DNA of 64,000 bases. Origin: Lachnospiraceae bacterium (GTDB taxonomy: Bacteria; Bacillota; Clostridia; Lachnospirales; Lachnospiraceae). Position 1 is the stretch's first letter; each line of letters starts with the position of its first letter. The stretch lies in assembly GCA_017500935.1 (NCBI GenBank), contig JAFVXW010000085.1:62001-126000 (forward strand), written 5' to 3'. Below are positions 25,135-34,101 of the stretch, piece after piece. The notes beneath the pieces were generated by a model. It made no database searches. It had not been told where the DNA came from and saw nothing but the letters and a program-made list of their open reading frames with translations. A program made the position numbers and the translations under genes.

Positions 25135-25163
25135 ATTGTATCAGTAAATTCTCTTTCACACAA
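25135..25163 (-). promoter_or_regulatory. Promoter of the aldo/keto reductase gene
   Basis: Minus strand: -35 TTGTGT (25158-25163), 17-base spacer, -10 TACAAT (25135-25140). Confidence 0.5.
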
Positions 25164-25186
25164 TGGATTATCCTGACCAAATATGG

Positions 25187-25257
25187 TTGACAATTAATCT
25201 GACGCATGATATTATACATCAAGTTTGTTCACATTGTATACTTTTAATCTTGTGAAC
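25187..25257 (+). promoter_or_regulatory. Promoter and possible operator of the MarR-degV operon
   Basis: -35 TTGACA (25187-25192), 17-base spacer, -10 TATTAT (25210-25215). Downstream, GTTCACA (25227-25233) and TGTGAAC (25251-25257) form an inverted repeat with a 17-base centre, a candidate site for the MarR protein. Confidence 0.6.
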
Positions 25258-25311
25258 TATACCAAAAAACATTTTCCACTCTCATTTTCATCACATAGAA
25301 AGGAACTTATG

Positions 25312-25767
25312 ATGGAACACATAAATGAAGATGTATTAACTGCCTGGCTCAGACTTTCCCGCGTCATCTGCAATGAACGGCTGGTTACAGAGCTGCCGTT
25401 AAATGAATCTCTTGTCTGCAACGCGATCTGCCGCAGCCTGCGTCAGGACCCTGACCGCCCCATCACCGCCACATGGCTGTGCAGTGAACTGAAAATGCAG
25501 AAATCCCTTGCCAACCGGACGCTCACCAGTCTGGAAGAAAAAGGCATCATCAGCCGCAGCCGCAGCGAAGATGATAAGCGCAATGTATTTATCACCTTCA
25601 ATCATACCGAAACCTACGAAGAACAGCACGGACAGATTCTGGCCCTTGTTGACACGATTCTTGAAAAAATCGGCAAAGATAAAGCAAACGACATTCTGAC
25701 ACTGTTTCATCTGATCGCTGACGCAGCGGACGAAGTCATTGAACACAAACACCCGGAGGTATTATGA
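25312..25767 (+). CDS. MarR family regulator
   Basis: 151 residues from the ATG at 25312 (AAAGGA 7 bases upstream; an ATG at 25309 is also possible). The earlier in-frame codon at 25225 overlaps the promoter region and is rejected. Winged-helix features: ITATWLCSELKMQKSLANRTLTSLEEKGIISRSRSEDDKRNVFITF, the recognition helix and the DxRxxxxxLT-type wing. Dimer helices flank it. Its TGA overlaps the ATG of the degV gene by four bases (ATGA), so both are translated together and probably regulated by this protein. Confidence 0.85.
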   Translation: MEHINEDVLTAWLRLSRVICNERLVTELPLNESLVCNAICRSLRQDPDRPITATWLCSELKMQKSLANRTLTSLEEKGIISRSRSEDDKRNVFITFNHTETYEEQHGQILALVDTILEKIGKDKANDILTLFHLIADAADEVIEHKHPEVL

Positions 25768-26606
25768 TTCGTATTTTAGTTGACTCTTCATCTGATTTTA
25801 CACTGGACGAAATCCGAAAAAATGGGCTTGACCTGGTTTCTTTACACGTTAATTTCGGTGACCGCTGCTATGCTGACACCATCGATCTGGAACGCGACCG
25901 TTTTTACGAACTGCTGACCACAGCACAGGATTTTCCCACCACTTCACAGCCTTCTCCCCAGGCCTTTCTGGAAATCTTTGAGGATGTAAAAGAAAAAGGG
26001 GATGAAATCATCTGCATCCTGCTTTCCTCTGCCTTAAGCGGAACCTGTCAGAGTGCCAACATCGCCAGAAATATGGCCGATTATGATAAGATCCACATTT
26101 TTGACACTCTTTCAGCCACCCATATGATCCGTATCATGGTACTGAAGGCACTTTCCCTGCGTGACCAGGGCGCAGATGCTGTTACAATCTTAAAGGCACT
26201 CACAAACCTTGCTCCCCGCGTAAAGGTTGCTGCTGCGCTTGACACCCTGACCTATCTGCAAAAGGGCGGCCGCCTTTCCAAAACAGCAGCAGTGATCGGA
26301 GAAGCTGCCAGCTTAAAACCGATCATTACCATCACAGAAGAAGGCACTGTAAATGTAATCGGCAAATCCCTTGGCAAAAACAAAGCCATCAGCTTTTTAT
26401 TAAAGCATCTGGCCTGCGTTTCTGCGGATCCCGAATATCCGCTTTATACAGTTTATACCTACGGCACTGAAAACTGTGAATGTCTGGAAACAAAACTGAC
26501 TGCCTCCGGTTATACCCTCGGCAGCCGTCTTCAGGTTGGTTCCGCCATCGGCACCCATGTAGGTCCGGGCATATTTGGTGTCATTTACGTTGAAAAAGCA
26601 TCATAA
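25764..26606 (+). CDS. DegV family fatty-acid-binding protein (second copy)
   Basis: 280 residues. N-terminal ILVDSSSDFTLDEI (DSSxDL motif), DFPTTSQPSPQAFLEIF (canonical TSQPSP lipid-site motif), LLSSALSGTCQSA, LTYLQKGGRLSKT (GGR motif) and VGSAIGTHVGPGIFGV (typical C-terminal GxVIGxHxGPG). This is a fuller match to the DegV/FakB consensus than the copy at 7012. Translationally coupled to the MarR gene. It ends convergent to, and overlapping by 6 bases, the EcfT gene, with no terminator between. Confidence 0.93.
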   Translation: MIRILVDSSSDFTLDEIRKNGLDLVSLHVNFGDRCYADTIDLERDRFYELLTTAQDFPTTSQPSPQAFLEIFEDVKEKGDEIICILLSSALSGTCQSANIARNMADYDKIHIFDTLSATHMIRIMVLKALSLRDQGADAVTILKALTNLAPRVKVAAALDTLTYLQKGGRLSKTAAVIGEAASLKPIITITEEGTVNVIGKSLGKNKAISFLLKHLACVSADPEYPLYTVYTYGTENCECLETKLTASGYTLGSRLQVGSAIGTHVGPGIFGVIYVEKAS

Positions 26607-27434
26607 AAACGGATTATAGTACCGGTTTCCATCCCAAAAGGTGATCAGCAGATCCAATACAAGGATCACTGCCGCCATTGCGATGGCGATCCAGTCCATT
26701 TTTGCAAACTTGCGCAGCACATACCAGGTTCTTTTGTTTTTTTTGCCAAAGCCGCGCAGTTCCATGGCATTGCTGACCGTTTCGATCCGGTTTAAGCTGG
26801 ACAAAATCAGCGGCAGCAAAATGGCAACCGAATTTTTCAGACGGGTAAAAAATTTATCTTTTCCCGCCAGATCAACGCCTCTGGCCTGCTGTGCCTGACT
26901 GATATTGGTGTAATCTCTCTGCACATCGGGAATGTAGCGAAGTGCCAGACTCACCGCATAGCCGATGCGGTAGCTGACACCGATGGAATTTAAGCTGGCT
27001 GCAAACTCACTGGGATTGGTGCAGGCGATAAACAAAAGTGCCACCGGGATCACGCACATCACTTTCAGCGTCATATTAAAATGATAAAATACCTGCTGCA
27101 GCGTCACCGTAAACGGCCCTGCAATGGTAAACAAAAGCGTTCTGCTCTCATACAGCTCCACTCCGTATTCCGGTGCAAACAGGTATACAAACAGGTTGTT
27201 CATCACAAGAAAGACCAGTGCCAGATACACCACGATGCTGATCTCCTTCCATTTAACAGTGCTGATCTTAAACAGGATCATGCTGCCTGCAAACATGCAC
27301 AGCAACACTCTGGTATCATACGTCACCATGGAAGCGATGCTCCAGAGGATGAAAAAAATCAGTTTCGCAGAGCCTGTGAGGGCGTGGATCGGGCTGTTTC
27401 TGCGGATATAGCTCATGATCGCGATTCTTGCCAT
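26601..27434 (-). CDS. ECF transporter T component
   Basis: 277 residues from the ATG at 27434, after GAGGAGG. Energy-coupling factor transmembrane protein with several hydrophobic helices (LIFFILWSIASMVT, IVVYLALVFLVMNNLFVYLF, VMCVIPVALLFIAC, IAIAMAAVILVLDLLITF) and the two coupling-helix Ala-Arg-Gly motifs AQQARGVD and AMELRGFG, which contact the ATPases. Follows the fused ATPase gene by one base. Forms the scaffold of the vitamin importer. Confidence 0.9.
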   Translation of the reverse strand: MARIAIMSYIRRNSPIHALTGSAKLIFFILWSIASMVTYDTRVLLCMFAGSMILFKISTVKWKEISIVVYLALVFLVMNNLFVYLFAPEYGVELYESRTLLFTIAGPFTVTLQQVFYHFNMTLKVMCVIPVALLFIACTNPSEFAASLNSIGVSYRIGYAVSLALRYIPDVQRDYTNISQAQQARGVDLAGKDKFFTRLKNSVAILLPLILSSLNRIETVSNAMELRGFGKKNKRTWYVLRKFAKMDWIAIAMAAVILVLDLLITFWDGNRYYNPFL

Positions 27435-27435
27435 C

Positions 27436-29142
27436 TCAGCGCACCTCCTCTTTTTCAAAATCGATAAACCGCTGGGTAAATGCCTGAGGCTTTTCAATGC
27501 CGCAGCTTGTGCCCAGCGTATACAGGCTGGTTTCTTTTAAGCTGGCCCGTTCTACCAGTGCCGGGTTATTGAGCACATGCGCCGCGCTGGTATCCGCCAG
27601 CAGTCTGCCTTCCGAAAAAACAATGGCTCTGGGCGTATATTCCAGCATCAGATGCATATCATGGGTAATCATGAGAATGGTAAATCCCTGCCGGTTCAAT
27701 TCCTGCAAAAACTCCATAATTTCCGTGTAATGATGATAATCCTGACCGGCTGTGGGTTCATCCAGAATCAGGATCTGAGGGCGCTGTACCAGAATACTGG
27801 CGATGGTCACCCTCTTTTTTTGTCCGTAGGAAAGCGCTGAGACAGGCCAGTTGCGGAACGGATACAGACCGCAGATCTTTAACGTCTCTTCTACCCGCTC
27901 CTTTCTTTCCTCCGGTGTCATATCTGTCTGCAAAAGCGCCATTTCCACTTCATCGCGGATCATGGGTTTGGAGATCATCTGATTGGGATTCTGCATCACA
28001 TAACCGATGTATGCCGCACGTTCCTTAATAGTATCTGCTGCCAGATCTCTTGCGTTTAAACAGATACGTCCCGAATCCGGCTTTTCAAATCCGCAGATGA
28101 GCTTGGCAAGGGTACTCTTTCCCGCACCGTTTCTGCCCACGATACTGACCATTTCACCTTTGTTTACGGTAAAACTGACATCCTCCAGATTCTTCCTTTC
28201 GGGCAGATATCCAAAGGTCAGATGTTCCACTTTCAAAACAGGTTCTGCCATCTCCGTGGAAGCCGCCGCTTTTTGTTCTTTCCCAAACCAGGTGCGCACC
28301 TGTTCTTTTTGTTTTTCTGTCAAAAGCAGTTTATTGACATGCTCCGGGTGCATATCGGGCGTCACCTGCACACCGGCATATTTCAGCGCTGTCAGATACA
28401 AAGGCTCACGGATGCCGTGCTGTGCCAGAAGCGGGCTGCATAACAGTTCATCTGGTGTCATATCCGCTGCGATCCGTCCGTCATGCATCAAAATAATCCT
28501 GTCCATATGTCTCCACAGTACGTCCTCCAGACGGTGCTCAATGATGATCACCGCTGCCTGCGTCTGCTTCTGTATCCTGTCGATCAGCTCGATGGTGGTT
28601 CTGCCGGCAGCCGGGTCCAGATTTGCCAGCGGTTCATCAAACAAAAGCACTTTGACCTGATCCACCATAACACCGGCCAGACTGACACGCTGTTTTTGAC
28701 CGCCGGAAAGCTCATGGGGCGCATGCTCCAGATGTGTATCGATATCCACAAGCTTTGCCACATCCAAAACAGTCTGCTTCATTTCTTCCTGTTCCACACA
28801 GTCATTTTCCAGTGCAAAGGCAATATCTTCCGCAACCGTCAGACCGATAAACTGCCCGTCGGTATCCTGCAGCACCGTTCCCACTGTTTTACTCTGCTCA
28901 AAAATACTGCCGTTTTTTACTTCTTTGCCGTCAACAAACAACTGTCCGGTACAGGTTCCCGGATACGCAAAGGGAATCAGGCCGTTGATGCAGCTTGCAA
29001 CGGTACTTTTGCCGCTGCCGCTTGCGCCTGCGATCAGCACTTTTTCTCCCGGATAAATGTCCAGATTGATATCATACAGCGTCGGATTGGCCTGTACAGT
29101 ATACTGAAATCCAAAATTCTGAAAGGAAATGATCGGTTTCAT
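27436..29142 (-). CDS. ECF transporter ATPase, two fused ABC domains
   Basis: 568 residues; start ATG at 29142 (AAGGAG 9 bases upstream). Two ABC cassettes: Walker A GASGSGKST, signature LSGGQKQR, Walker B VLLFDEPLANLD in the first half; GRNGAGKST, LSYGQKKR (degenerate signature) and ILILDEPTAGQD in the second. The fusion replaces separate EcfA1/EcfA2 chains, an arrangement seen in transporters with UPF0397-type S components. Couples ATP hydrolysis to uptake in the membrane complex with the T and S proteins. Confidence 0.93.
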   Translation of the reverse strand: MKPIISFQNFGFQYTVQANPTLYDINLDIYPGEKVLIAGASGSGKSTVASCINGLIPFAYPGTCTGQLFVDGKEVKNGSIFEQSKTVGTVLQDTDGQFIGLTVAEDIAFALENDCVEQEEMKQTVLDVAKLVDIDTHLEHAPHELSGGQKQRVSLAGVMVDQVKVLLFDEPLANLDPAAGRTTIELIDRIQKQTQAAVIIIEHRLEDVLWRHMDRIILMHDGRIAADMTPDELLCSPLLAQHGIREPLYLTALKYAGVQVTPDMHPEHVNKLLLTEKQKEQVRTWFGKEQKAAASTEMAEPVLKVEHLTFGYLPERKNLEDVSFTVNKGEMVSIVGRNGAGKSTLAKLICGFEKPDSGRICLNARDLAADTIKERAAYIGYVMQNPNQMISKPMIRDEVEMALLQTDMTPEERKERVEETLKICGLYPFRNWPVSALSYGQKKRVTIASILVQRPQILILDEPTAGQDYHHYTEIMEFLQELNRQGFTILMITHDMHLMLEYTPRAIVFSEGRLLADTSAAHVLNNPALVERASLKETSLYTLGTSCGIEKPQAFTQRFIDFEKEEVR

Positions 29143-29178
29143 TGCACCAAACTCCTTCTTCATATTTCTATCTAAACG

Positions 29179-29213
29179 AAAACAAGCTGCTGCCGATAAA
29201 CAGCAGCAGCTTG
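29179..29213 (-). terminator. Intra-operon terminator/attenuator
   Basis: Minus strand: CAAGCTGCTGC, loop, GCAGCAGCTTG, TTTT; perfect 11-bp stem. Placed between the S gene and the ATPase gene, it would lower ATPase/T expression relative to the S component. Confidence 0.75.
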
Positions 29214-29236
29214 ATATAGCTGTTTTATTCCGTTGA

Positions 29237-29776
29237 TTATTCCTTATTCAGGGAACCTTTTTTAACCTGGGTAGCTGCATAAGCAACTAAAAGCAGGGTA
29301 CCAACGATACCTGTGGTCAGGATGTTTACGATACTTGCGGTAAGACCCTGAGAGAACAGCTTCTCAACAGGTTCTGCATAGATCAGGATATCCAGGCAAG
29401 GAGCAACCAGACCCCATGCGATCAGATGTGCAATGATCTGTGCGACGTTGAAGTAAATCAGTTCTTTCTTATCCAGACCGTCAGTTACATCCAGTCTCTT
29501 TGCTGCAAGACCGGTGATCATACCAACCACACCGGATGCAATGATCCAGCTCCACCAGGGACCATAGCTGGTAGCATCGATCAGAGTATGACCGATCAGA
29601 CCGATCAGCAGACCTGCAACAGGTCCGAACAGTGTTGCGAATACCGCCTGAATTGCATACTGCAGACTGATGTAGGTGTTGGGAACAGGAGTCGGAATGG
29701 AAATCTTACCCAATACAAAAAATAATGCTGCGCCGATACCGATGGCAACAACGCTCTTAACGGAAAGTTTTTTCAT
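29237..29776 (-). CDS. ECF transporter S component (UPF0397-like)
   Basis: 179 residues, ATG at 29776 after GAGGG. The opening [20 protein letters not shown] and [14 protein letters not shown] ... [18 protein letters not shown] ... [16 protein letters not shown] match the UPF0397 family, proposed to bind riboflavin or related compounds. About five or six membrane helices. Substrate-binding subunit of the importer, with T and fused ATPase downstream. The vitamin is not proven by sequence; no FMN riboswitch is visible upstream. Confidence 0.85.
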   Translation of the reverse strand: MKKLSVKSVVAIGIGAALFFVLGKISIPTPVPNTYISLQYAIQAVFATLFGPVAGLLIGLIGHTLIDATSYGPWWSWIIASGVVGMITGLAAKRLDVTDGLDKKELIYFNVAQIIAHLIAWGLVAPCLDILIYAEPVEKLFSQGLTASIVNILTTGIVGTLLLVAYAATQVKKGSLNKE

Positions 29777-29892
29777 ATGTATTCCCTCGCTTTGCTTTTT
29801 TGATGAACCACCCTGCCTAAAGACTTCTTCATCCAGTGCGATTCACTGAAACATTCCATAGATATTATACAATTTTATAAATACCCAGTCAA
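29777..29892 (-). promoter_or_regulatory. Promoter and structured leader of the ECF operon
   Basis: Minus strand: -35 TTGACT (29887-29892), 17-base spacer, -10 TATAAT (29864-29869). The leader of about 80 bases has two adjacent hairpins: CAGTG-AATCG-CACTG (29834-29848) and GATGAA...TTCATC (29802-29833) with a 20-base loop. No known riboswitch class recognised. Confidence 0.55.
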
Positions 29893-29962
29893 TATATCAT
29901 GACTTTTTTGACTGTCTTTGACACTTTTTTAAACCTGTTTTTCACAGCCCTTTGGCAGATCA

Positions 29963-31072
29963 TTATCCCATCATATAATTGATCAGAATAAATGCCGCGA
30001 TCACAGCCAATACCGTAAGGATTACCTTCAGCCAGGAAACCGGTGTGGAACCGCTTACCTTGCCGGACTGTCCGTTGACGGCAAACTGATACACTTTTCC
30101 CTGATAGGTAAAAGAAGACACCCATACCGGCAAAAGAAGATATTTGTAGGTTATGTTGCTATGCTTTGTATCCACCTGCGAAACACGGGAAAGGTCCGCC
30201 CTGTGTTCTGTGCGGATTTTTTCCTGCACCTCATTATGCAGAATCCGGCGGATTTTTTCTTTGGCAAGCTCCCATGCCGATTCCCTTTTGACACTGTAGC
30301 GTTCTGCGGTAAATCCTGCCAGATATTCCGGCCTGTATTCCCTGACATCTTTGGTGTTATAAGGCTCCACTCCCTGCAGCATCCGTTCATTCTGCTGTGA
30401 GGAACCGCATACTAAAACATCGTCAAAAAACATATGCAGCTGTCCGCTTGTCCGGTACCAGTCTGTTTTGGTACGAACCTTGCCATCCCTGTCACGGTAC
30501 TGTCTGTTGATGCCGTACTGTCCGGTGTAATAACTGTAAGTGTCGGTATCAAAGGTCCAGTAGGGAACATAGACACCTTTAAAGGCTCTGGGACGCGCAC
30601 TGTCCTTTGCCAGTTTGGGGCAGAAAAACTTCCTGCCGATCCAGCTTTTAAATTTGTCTGCCGCCTGTTTTGCATCCAGTGAAAATGCTACGACACCGCC
30701 CGGTGCCATGATCTGTTCATCTCCGGCCTCCATAACCTGATTGGATCCGCAGTAAGGACACACATCCGCAATCTGGTTGACATCATAAACAGTCTGTGCT
30801 CCGCATGACTGACAGATCACTGCCTTGGTGGCAATTCCCCAGTCGCATAAAACACTTTCCTGTGCGGTGTCAAAATCCAGTTCCTGTGCCGCAAATTCCT
30901 CCGGGGCTGCAATTTCTTCTTCCGTTCCGCAGTAAGGGCAGACCATCCTGCCTGCAGCCGGTGAAAAATCCATTACACCGCCGCAGGCAGGACATTTTTT
31001 ATCTGTTTCTTTTTGTGTATTCACCACATCCGGTTCCGTCTGTGTATACACGTTCTGTCCGTATTCTTCCAC
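29963..31072 (-). CDS. TFIIB-type zinc ribbon protein with C-terminal membrane helix
   Basis: About 369 residues. Start codon is GTG: at 31072 (AGGAG 5 bases upstream) or 31078. N-terminal zinc ribbon CPACGGVMDF...CPYCGTEE, a second pair CQSCGAQTVYD...CPYCGSN, a middle domain (PRAFKGVYVPYWTFDTDTYSYYTGQYG) and a single C-terminal helix (WLKVILTVLAVIAAFILINYMM). Proteins of this make-up usually sit beside SPFH/virion-core-type proteins, as here, 24 bases after that gene. A role with the SPFH protein at the membrane is inferred; biochemical function unknown. Confidence 0.75.
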   Translation of the reverse strand: MEEYGQNVYTQTEPDVVNTQKETDKKCPACGGVMDFSPAAGRMVCPYCGTEEEIAAPEEFAAQELDFDTAQESVLCDWGIATKAVICQSCGAQTVYDVNQIADVCPYCGSNQVMEAGDEQIMAPGGVVAFSLDAKQAADKFKSWIGRKFFCPKLAKDSARPRAFKGVYVPYWTFDTDTYSYYTGQYGINRQYRDRDGKVRTKTDWYRTSGQLHMFFDDVLVCGSSQQNERMLQGVEPYNTKDVREYRPEYLAGFTAERYSVKRESAWELAKEKIRRILHNEVQEKIRTEHRADLSRVSQVDTKHSNITYKYLLLPVWVSSFTYQGKVYQFAVNGQSGKVSGSTPVSWLKVILTVLAVIAAFILINYMMG

Positions 31073-31096
31073 GCTCACTCCTGTATGCAGAATGCA

Positions 31097-32440
31097 TTAC
31101 TTAATGTCTGCGCTGTCAAAGGGATCGCCGCATTCCGGGCAGAATCTGGGCGGATTTTTGGGATCTTCGGGCTCCCATCCGCATTTGTCGCATTTATACT
31201 GGGGCACGCCTTCGGGCTTTTTAGCGCCGCATTCCGGACAGAACTTACCCTTGTTCTGTGCACCGCAGCTGCAGGTCCAGAAAGAGCTTTCGGGCTTTTT
31301 GGCTCCACATTCCGCACAGAATTTGCCGGTATTGCCGGTTGCGCCGCATGCACAGTTCCATCCGCCTGCTGCAGGAGCCTGCTGTACCGGTGCTGCCTGC
31401 TGGGGCTGGGGCTGAGGCTGTGCTGCTGCCTGCTGTCCCATTGCAAACAGATTGCCGATATTGGCACCGCCTGCGTTGGCTGCCATATTCATACCTGCAA
31501 ATGCCATCATGGGACCTGCATTGGTGTTGGCTGCCGCTGCCTGCATCGCTGCAGACTGTGCACCCACAAGCTGTGCTGCTGCCATATTGGGATTGCGGAA
31601 TGCCGCATTGCGCTGCAGCTCCTTGATCATCTTTTCATCTTCTTCGGGTGCTTTTACGGAATTGACGCCGACGGTACTGATCTCGATACCGTATCTGCCG
31701 CTCCATTTTTCAGAAAGCACTTCATTCATCGCATCTGCCAGATCATCTGCATGGCCGGGCAGAGAGCTGTAACGGATTCCCATATCGGAAATCTTTGCAA
31801 ACGCAGGCTGCAGAGCAGTCAAAAACTCACTCTTTAACTGGGAATCGATCTTATCTCTGGTATATTCGCCTTCCACATTACCGCAGATATTCTTATAAAA
31901 AAGAATGGGATCGGTAAGGCGGTACGCATATTCACCGTGGCAGCGGATCGCAATATCGATGTCCAGTCCAACATTGGTATCTACCACCCTGAAAGGCACA
32001 GGATTGGCTGTACCGTATTTATTGCCCATAATTTCTTTGGTATTAAAGAAATACACGCGCTGATCCTTAGCGGTATCGCCGCCGAATGCAAATCTCTTGC
32101 CGAAGGTCTTAAAGCTTTCCTTAATGGATTCCTTCAGACTGCCGTAAAAAATGCTGGGTTCTGTGGATGTATCGTAAACAAATTCACCCGCTTCCGCACA
32201 CACATCCACGATCGCGCCCTGTTCCACAATGATCATGCACTGACCTTCATTGACTGCAATGATGGAGCCGTTGGAAATGATATTGTCACTTTTTTTACGG
32301 TTAAACCCTCTGCTTGTCTGACGCTGCTCGCCTTTTTTTACCAGAACGTCTGCATCCAGAGCAGAACAGTAAAAATACTCTCTCCACTGATCAGCCAGCA
32401 CGCTGGAAGCTGCACTTAAACCTACTTTTAATAATCCCAT
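31097..32440 (-). CDS. SPFH domain protein with C-terminal zinc ribbons (YdjI-like)
   Basis: 447 residues, ATG at 32440 after AAGGAGG. N-terminal SPFH/band-7-like domain with the stretch FYGSLKESIKESFKTFGKRFAFGG and QRVYFFNTKEIMGNKYGT, typical of 'virion core protein/SPFH' YdjI-like proteins. Then a PQ/A-rich linker (about 300-345) and three zinc ribbons: CACGATGNTGKFCAECG, CSCGAQNKGKFCPECG, CDKCGWEP...CPECG. Likely a large cytosolic or membrane-associated oligomer. Paired with the TFIIB-type ribbon gene downstream. Confidence 0.85.
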   Translation of the reverse strand: MGLLKVGLSAASSVLADQWREYFYCSALDADVLVKKGEQRQTSRGFNRKKSDNIISNGSIIAVNEGQCMIIVEQGAIVDVCAEAGEFVYDTSTEPSIFYGSLKESIKESFKTFGKRFAFGGDTAKDQRVYFFNTKEIMGNKYGTANPVPFRVVDTNVGLDIDIAIRCHGEYAYRLTDPILFYKNICGNVEGEYTRDKIDSQLKSEFLTALQPAFAKISDMGIRYSSLPGHADDLADAMNEVLSEKWSGRYGIEISTVGVNSVKAPEEDEKMIKELQRNAAFRNPNMAAAQLVGAQSAAMQAAAANTNAGPMMAFAGMNMAANAGGANIGNLFAMGQQAAAQPQPQPQQAAPVQQAPAAGGWNCACGATGNTGKFCAECGAKKPESSFWTCSCGAQNKGKFCPECGAKKPEGVPQYKCDKCGWEPEDPKNPPRFCPECGDPFDSADIK

Positions 32441-32560
32441 AATAAATCCTCCTTGTCGTTCCCGCAAAAACAGCTTGTGATCAAACTGCTTTTGTCAATT
32501 CAAAATCATTTTAACACACTACACCAAAAAAGTCTATCTTCTTCCATAAAGCTGTACTAC

Positions 32561-32589
32561 TTGTACAAATACAGAAAACAGGGTATAAT
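32561..32589 (+). promoter_or_regulatory. Promoter of the GH51-acyltransferase unit
   Basis: -35 TTGTAC (32561-32566), 17-base spacer, -10 TATAAT (32584-32589). TTGTACAA and the flanking CTGTA/TACAG pair over the -35 could be an operator. Confidence 0.6.
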
Positions 32590-32653
32590 CAGGGTAACCG
32601 GCCAAAAACTCTGTTTTACGGCCACATGACCCCTAATATACGGAGGCTAACCT

Positions 32654-34099
32654 ATGAAAACAGTTTATCTGATCTATCCCAAAAAAGTCGGCACGATCGC
32701 GCCCGAGATCTACGGTCATTTTTCCGAACACATCGGCGGTGTGTTCTATGACGGTCTGTGGGTTGGAAAAGACTCATCCATTCCCAACATTGACGGTTTC
32801 CGCAAGGATCTGATCGAAAAATTAAAAGCGATCAATCCTCCTGTTCTGCGCTGGCCCGGCGGCTGCTTTGCAGAGACTTATGACTGGCGCGACGGCATCG
32901 GAAAAGACCGCCCTGTAAGACGCAACTGGTGGACTCCCAACGACAAACGTCAGGAAGACAACAGTGTGGGAACCCATGAATTCGTAAGACTCTGTGAACT
33001 GATCGGTGCAAAACCTTATTTTGCAGCAAACATGACTGCTACCACTCCCCTGCACATCCGCAACTGGATGGATTACTGCCTCTCTGCACAGGGAAGCACC
33101 ACCCTTGCAAAAGAACGTGAAGAAAATGGCTCTCCTGACCCCTTTGACATTCCTTTCTGGGGCGTGGGCAATGAAAACTGGGGCGGCGGCGGTAATATGC
33201 GCCCTGAATACTATGCGGATGAATACCGCAGATATGCAACTTTAATGGATAATGTCAGCCAGACAGCCGAGCTTTTTGTCTGCGGCTCCAACGCAGATGA
33301 TTACAACTGGACCCACGGTGTGATGCAGGGTATTGCCGGTTCCTGGAGCCGTACCAACGGTTTTGCCATGCACTATTACTGCGGTTACGCAGGAGATGTG
33401 ACTGCCTTTACAGAAGATGAATGGGATCAGCAGCTTGTACAGGCTAATAAGATGGAAGAAATCATCAAGCGCAACTGGGCGATCATCAGCGCGCATAACA
33501 TGCAGGATAAATGTAAGCTGGTCGTAGACGAATGGGGCTGCTGGCATCCTGACGGTTCCGGTCCCAGCAAGGGCTACAACCTGTTCGAACAGCAGAGCAC
33601 CATGCGCGACGGTATGGTGGCTGCACTCACCTTAAATATCTTCAACAATCACTGTGATAAGGTAAAAATGGCGAATGTAGCACAGCTTGTCAACAATCTT
33701 CACTGTCTGTTCCTGGCAGGCGGTGAAAATATGATCGTCACTCCCACCTATCATGTATTTGACCTGTACAAAGATCATCAGGGCGCAGACTGTATCGAAA
33801 GCATCGTAACCGACAACGATACCCTCAACAGCTCCCTTTCTGTATCCGCATCTGTTAAGGACGGAAAGACTCTGGTTACCATTGCAAACCTTTCCTGCAG
33901 AGAAGACATCGACTTTGAACTTGCGGCAGCAGGCATGACACTTCCTGCATCCGCAAAAGCAAAACTGCTTTACAATGAGGATATGCATGCGCACAACAGC
34001 TTTGAAAATCCTGATGCAGTAAAAGTAACAGATCTTGATCTTGATCTGAGCAAACCTGTCATGATTCCCAAAACTGCTGTTATGGCAATCACCTTCTGA
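32654..34099 (+). CDS. GH51 alpha-L-arabinofuranosidase
   Basis: 481 residues, ATG at 32654 after GGAGG, no signal peptide. GH51 hallmarks: IYGHFSEHIGGVFYDGLW, PPVLRWPGGCFAETYDWRDGIG, WGVGNENWGGGG (E174, acid/base) and KLVVDEWGCWH (E293, nucleophile), then the C-terminal beta domain. It removes terminal alpha-L-arabinofuranose from arabino-oligosaccharides in the cytoplasm. Two bases before the acyltransferase gene, thus in one operon. Confidence 0.95.
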   Translation: MKTVYLIYPKKVGTIAPEIYGHFSEHIGGVFYDGLWVGKDSSIPNIDGFRKDLIEKLKAINPPVLRWPGGCFAETYDWRDGIGKDRPVRRNWWTPNDKRQEDNSVGTHEFVRLCELIGAKPYFAANMTATTPLHIRNWMDYCLSAQGSTTLAKEREENGSPDPFDIPFWGVGNENWGGGGNMRPEYYADEYRRYATLMDNVSQTAELFVCGSNADDYNWTHGVMQGIAGSWSRTNGFAMHYYCGYAGDVTAFTEDEWDQQLVQANKMEEIIKRNWAIISAHNMQDKCKLVVDEWGCWHPDGSGPSKGYNLFEQQSTMRDGMVAALTLNIFNNHCDKVKMANVAQLVNNLHCLFLAGGENMIVTPTYHVFDLYKDHQGADCIESIVTDNDTLNSSLSVSASVKDGKTLVTIANLSCREDIDFELAAAGMTLPASAKAKLLYNEDMHAHNSFENPDAVKVTDLDLDLSKPVMIPKTAVMAITF

Positions 34100-34101
34100 T
34101 C

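Noticed and set aside
29777-29869. FMN riboswitch upstream of the ECF S gene
   Set aside because: The conserved FMN-element blocks are absent and the leader is too short; only two simple hairpins are seen.
31013-31837. A cysteine-rich 274-residue plus-strand frame
   Set aside because: Its cysteine richness comes from reading the Ala/Gln- and zinc-ribbon-coding strand of the SPFH gene backwards.
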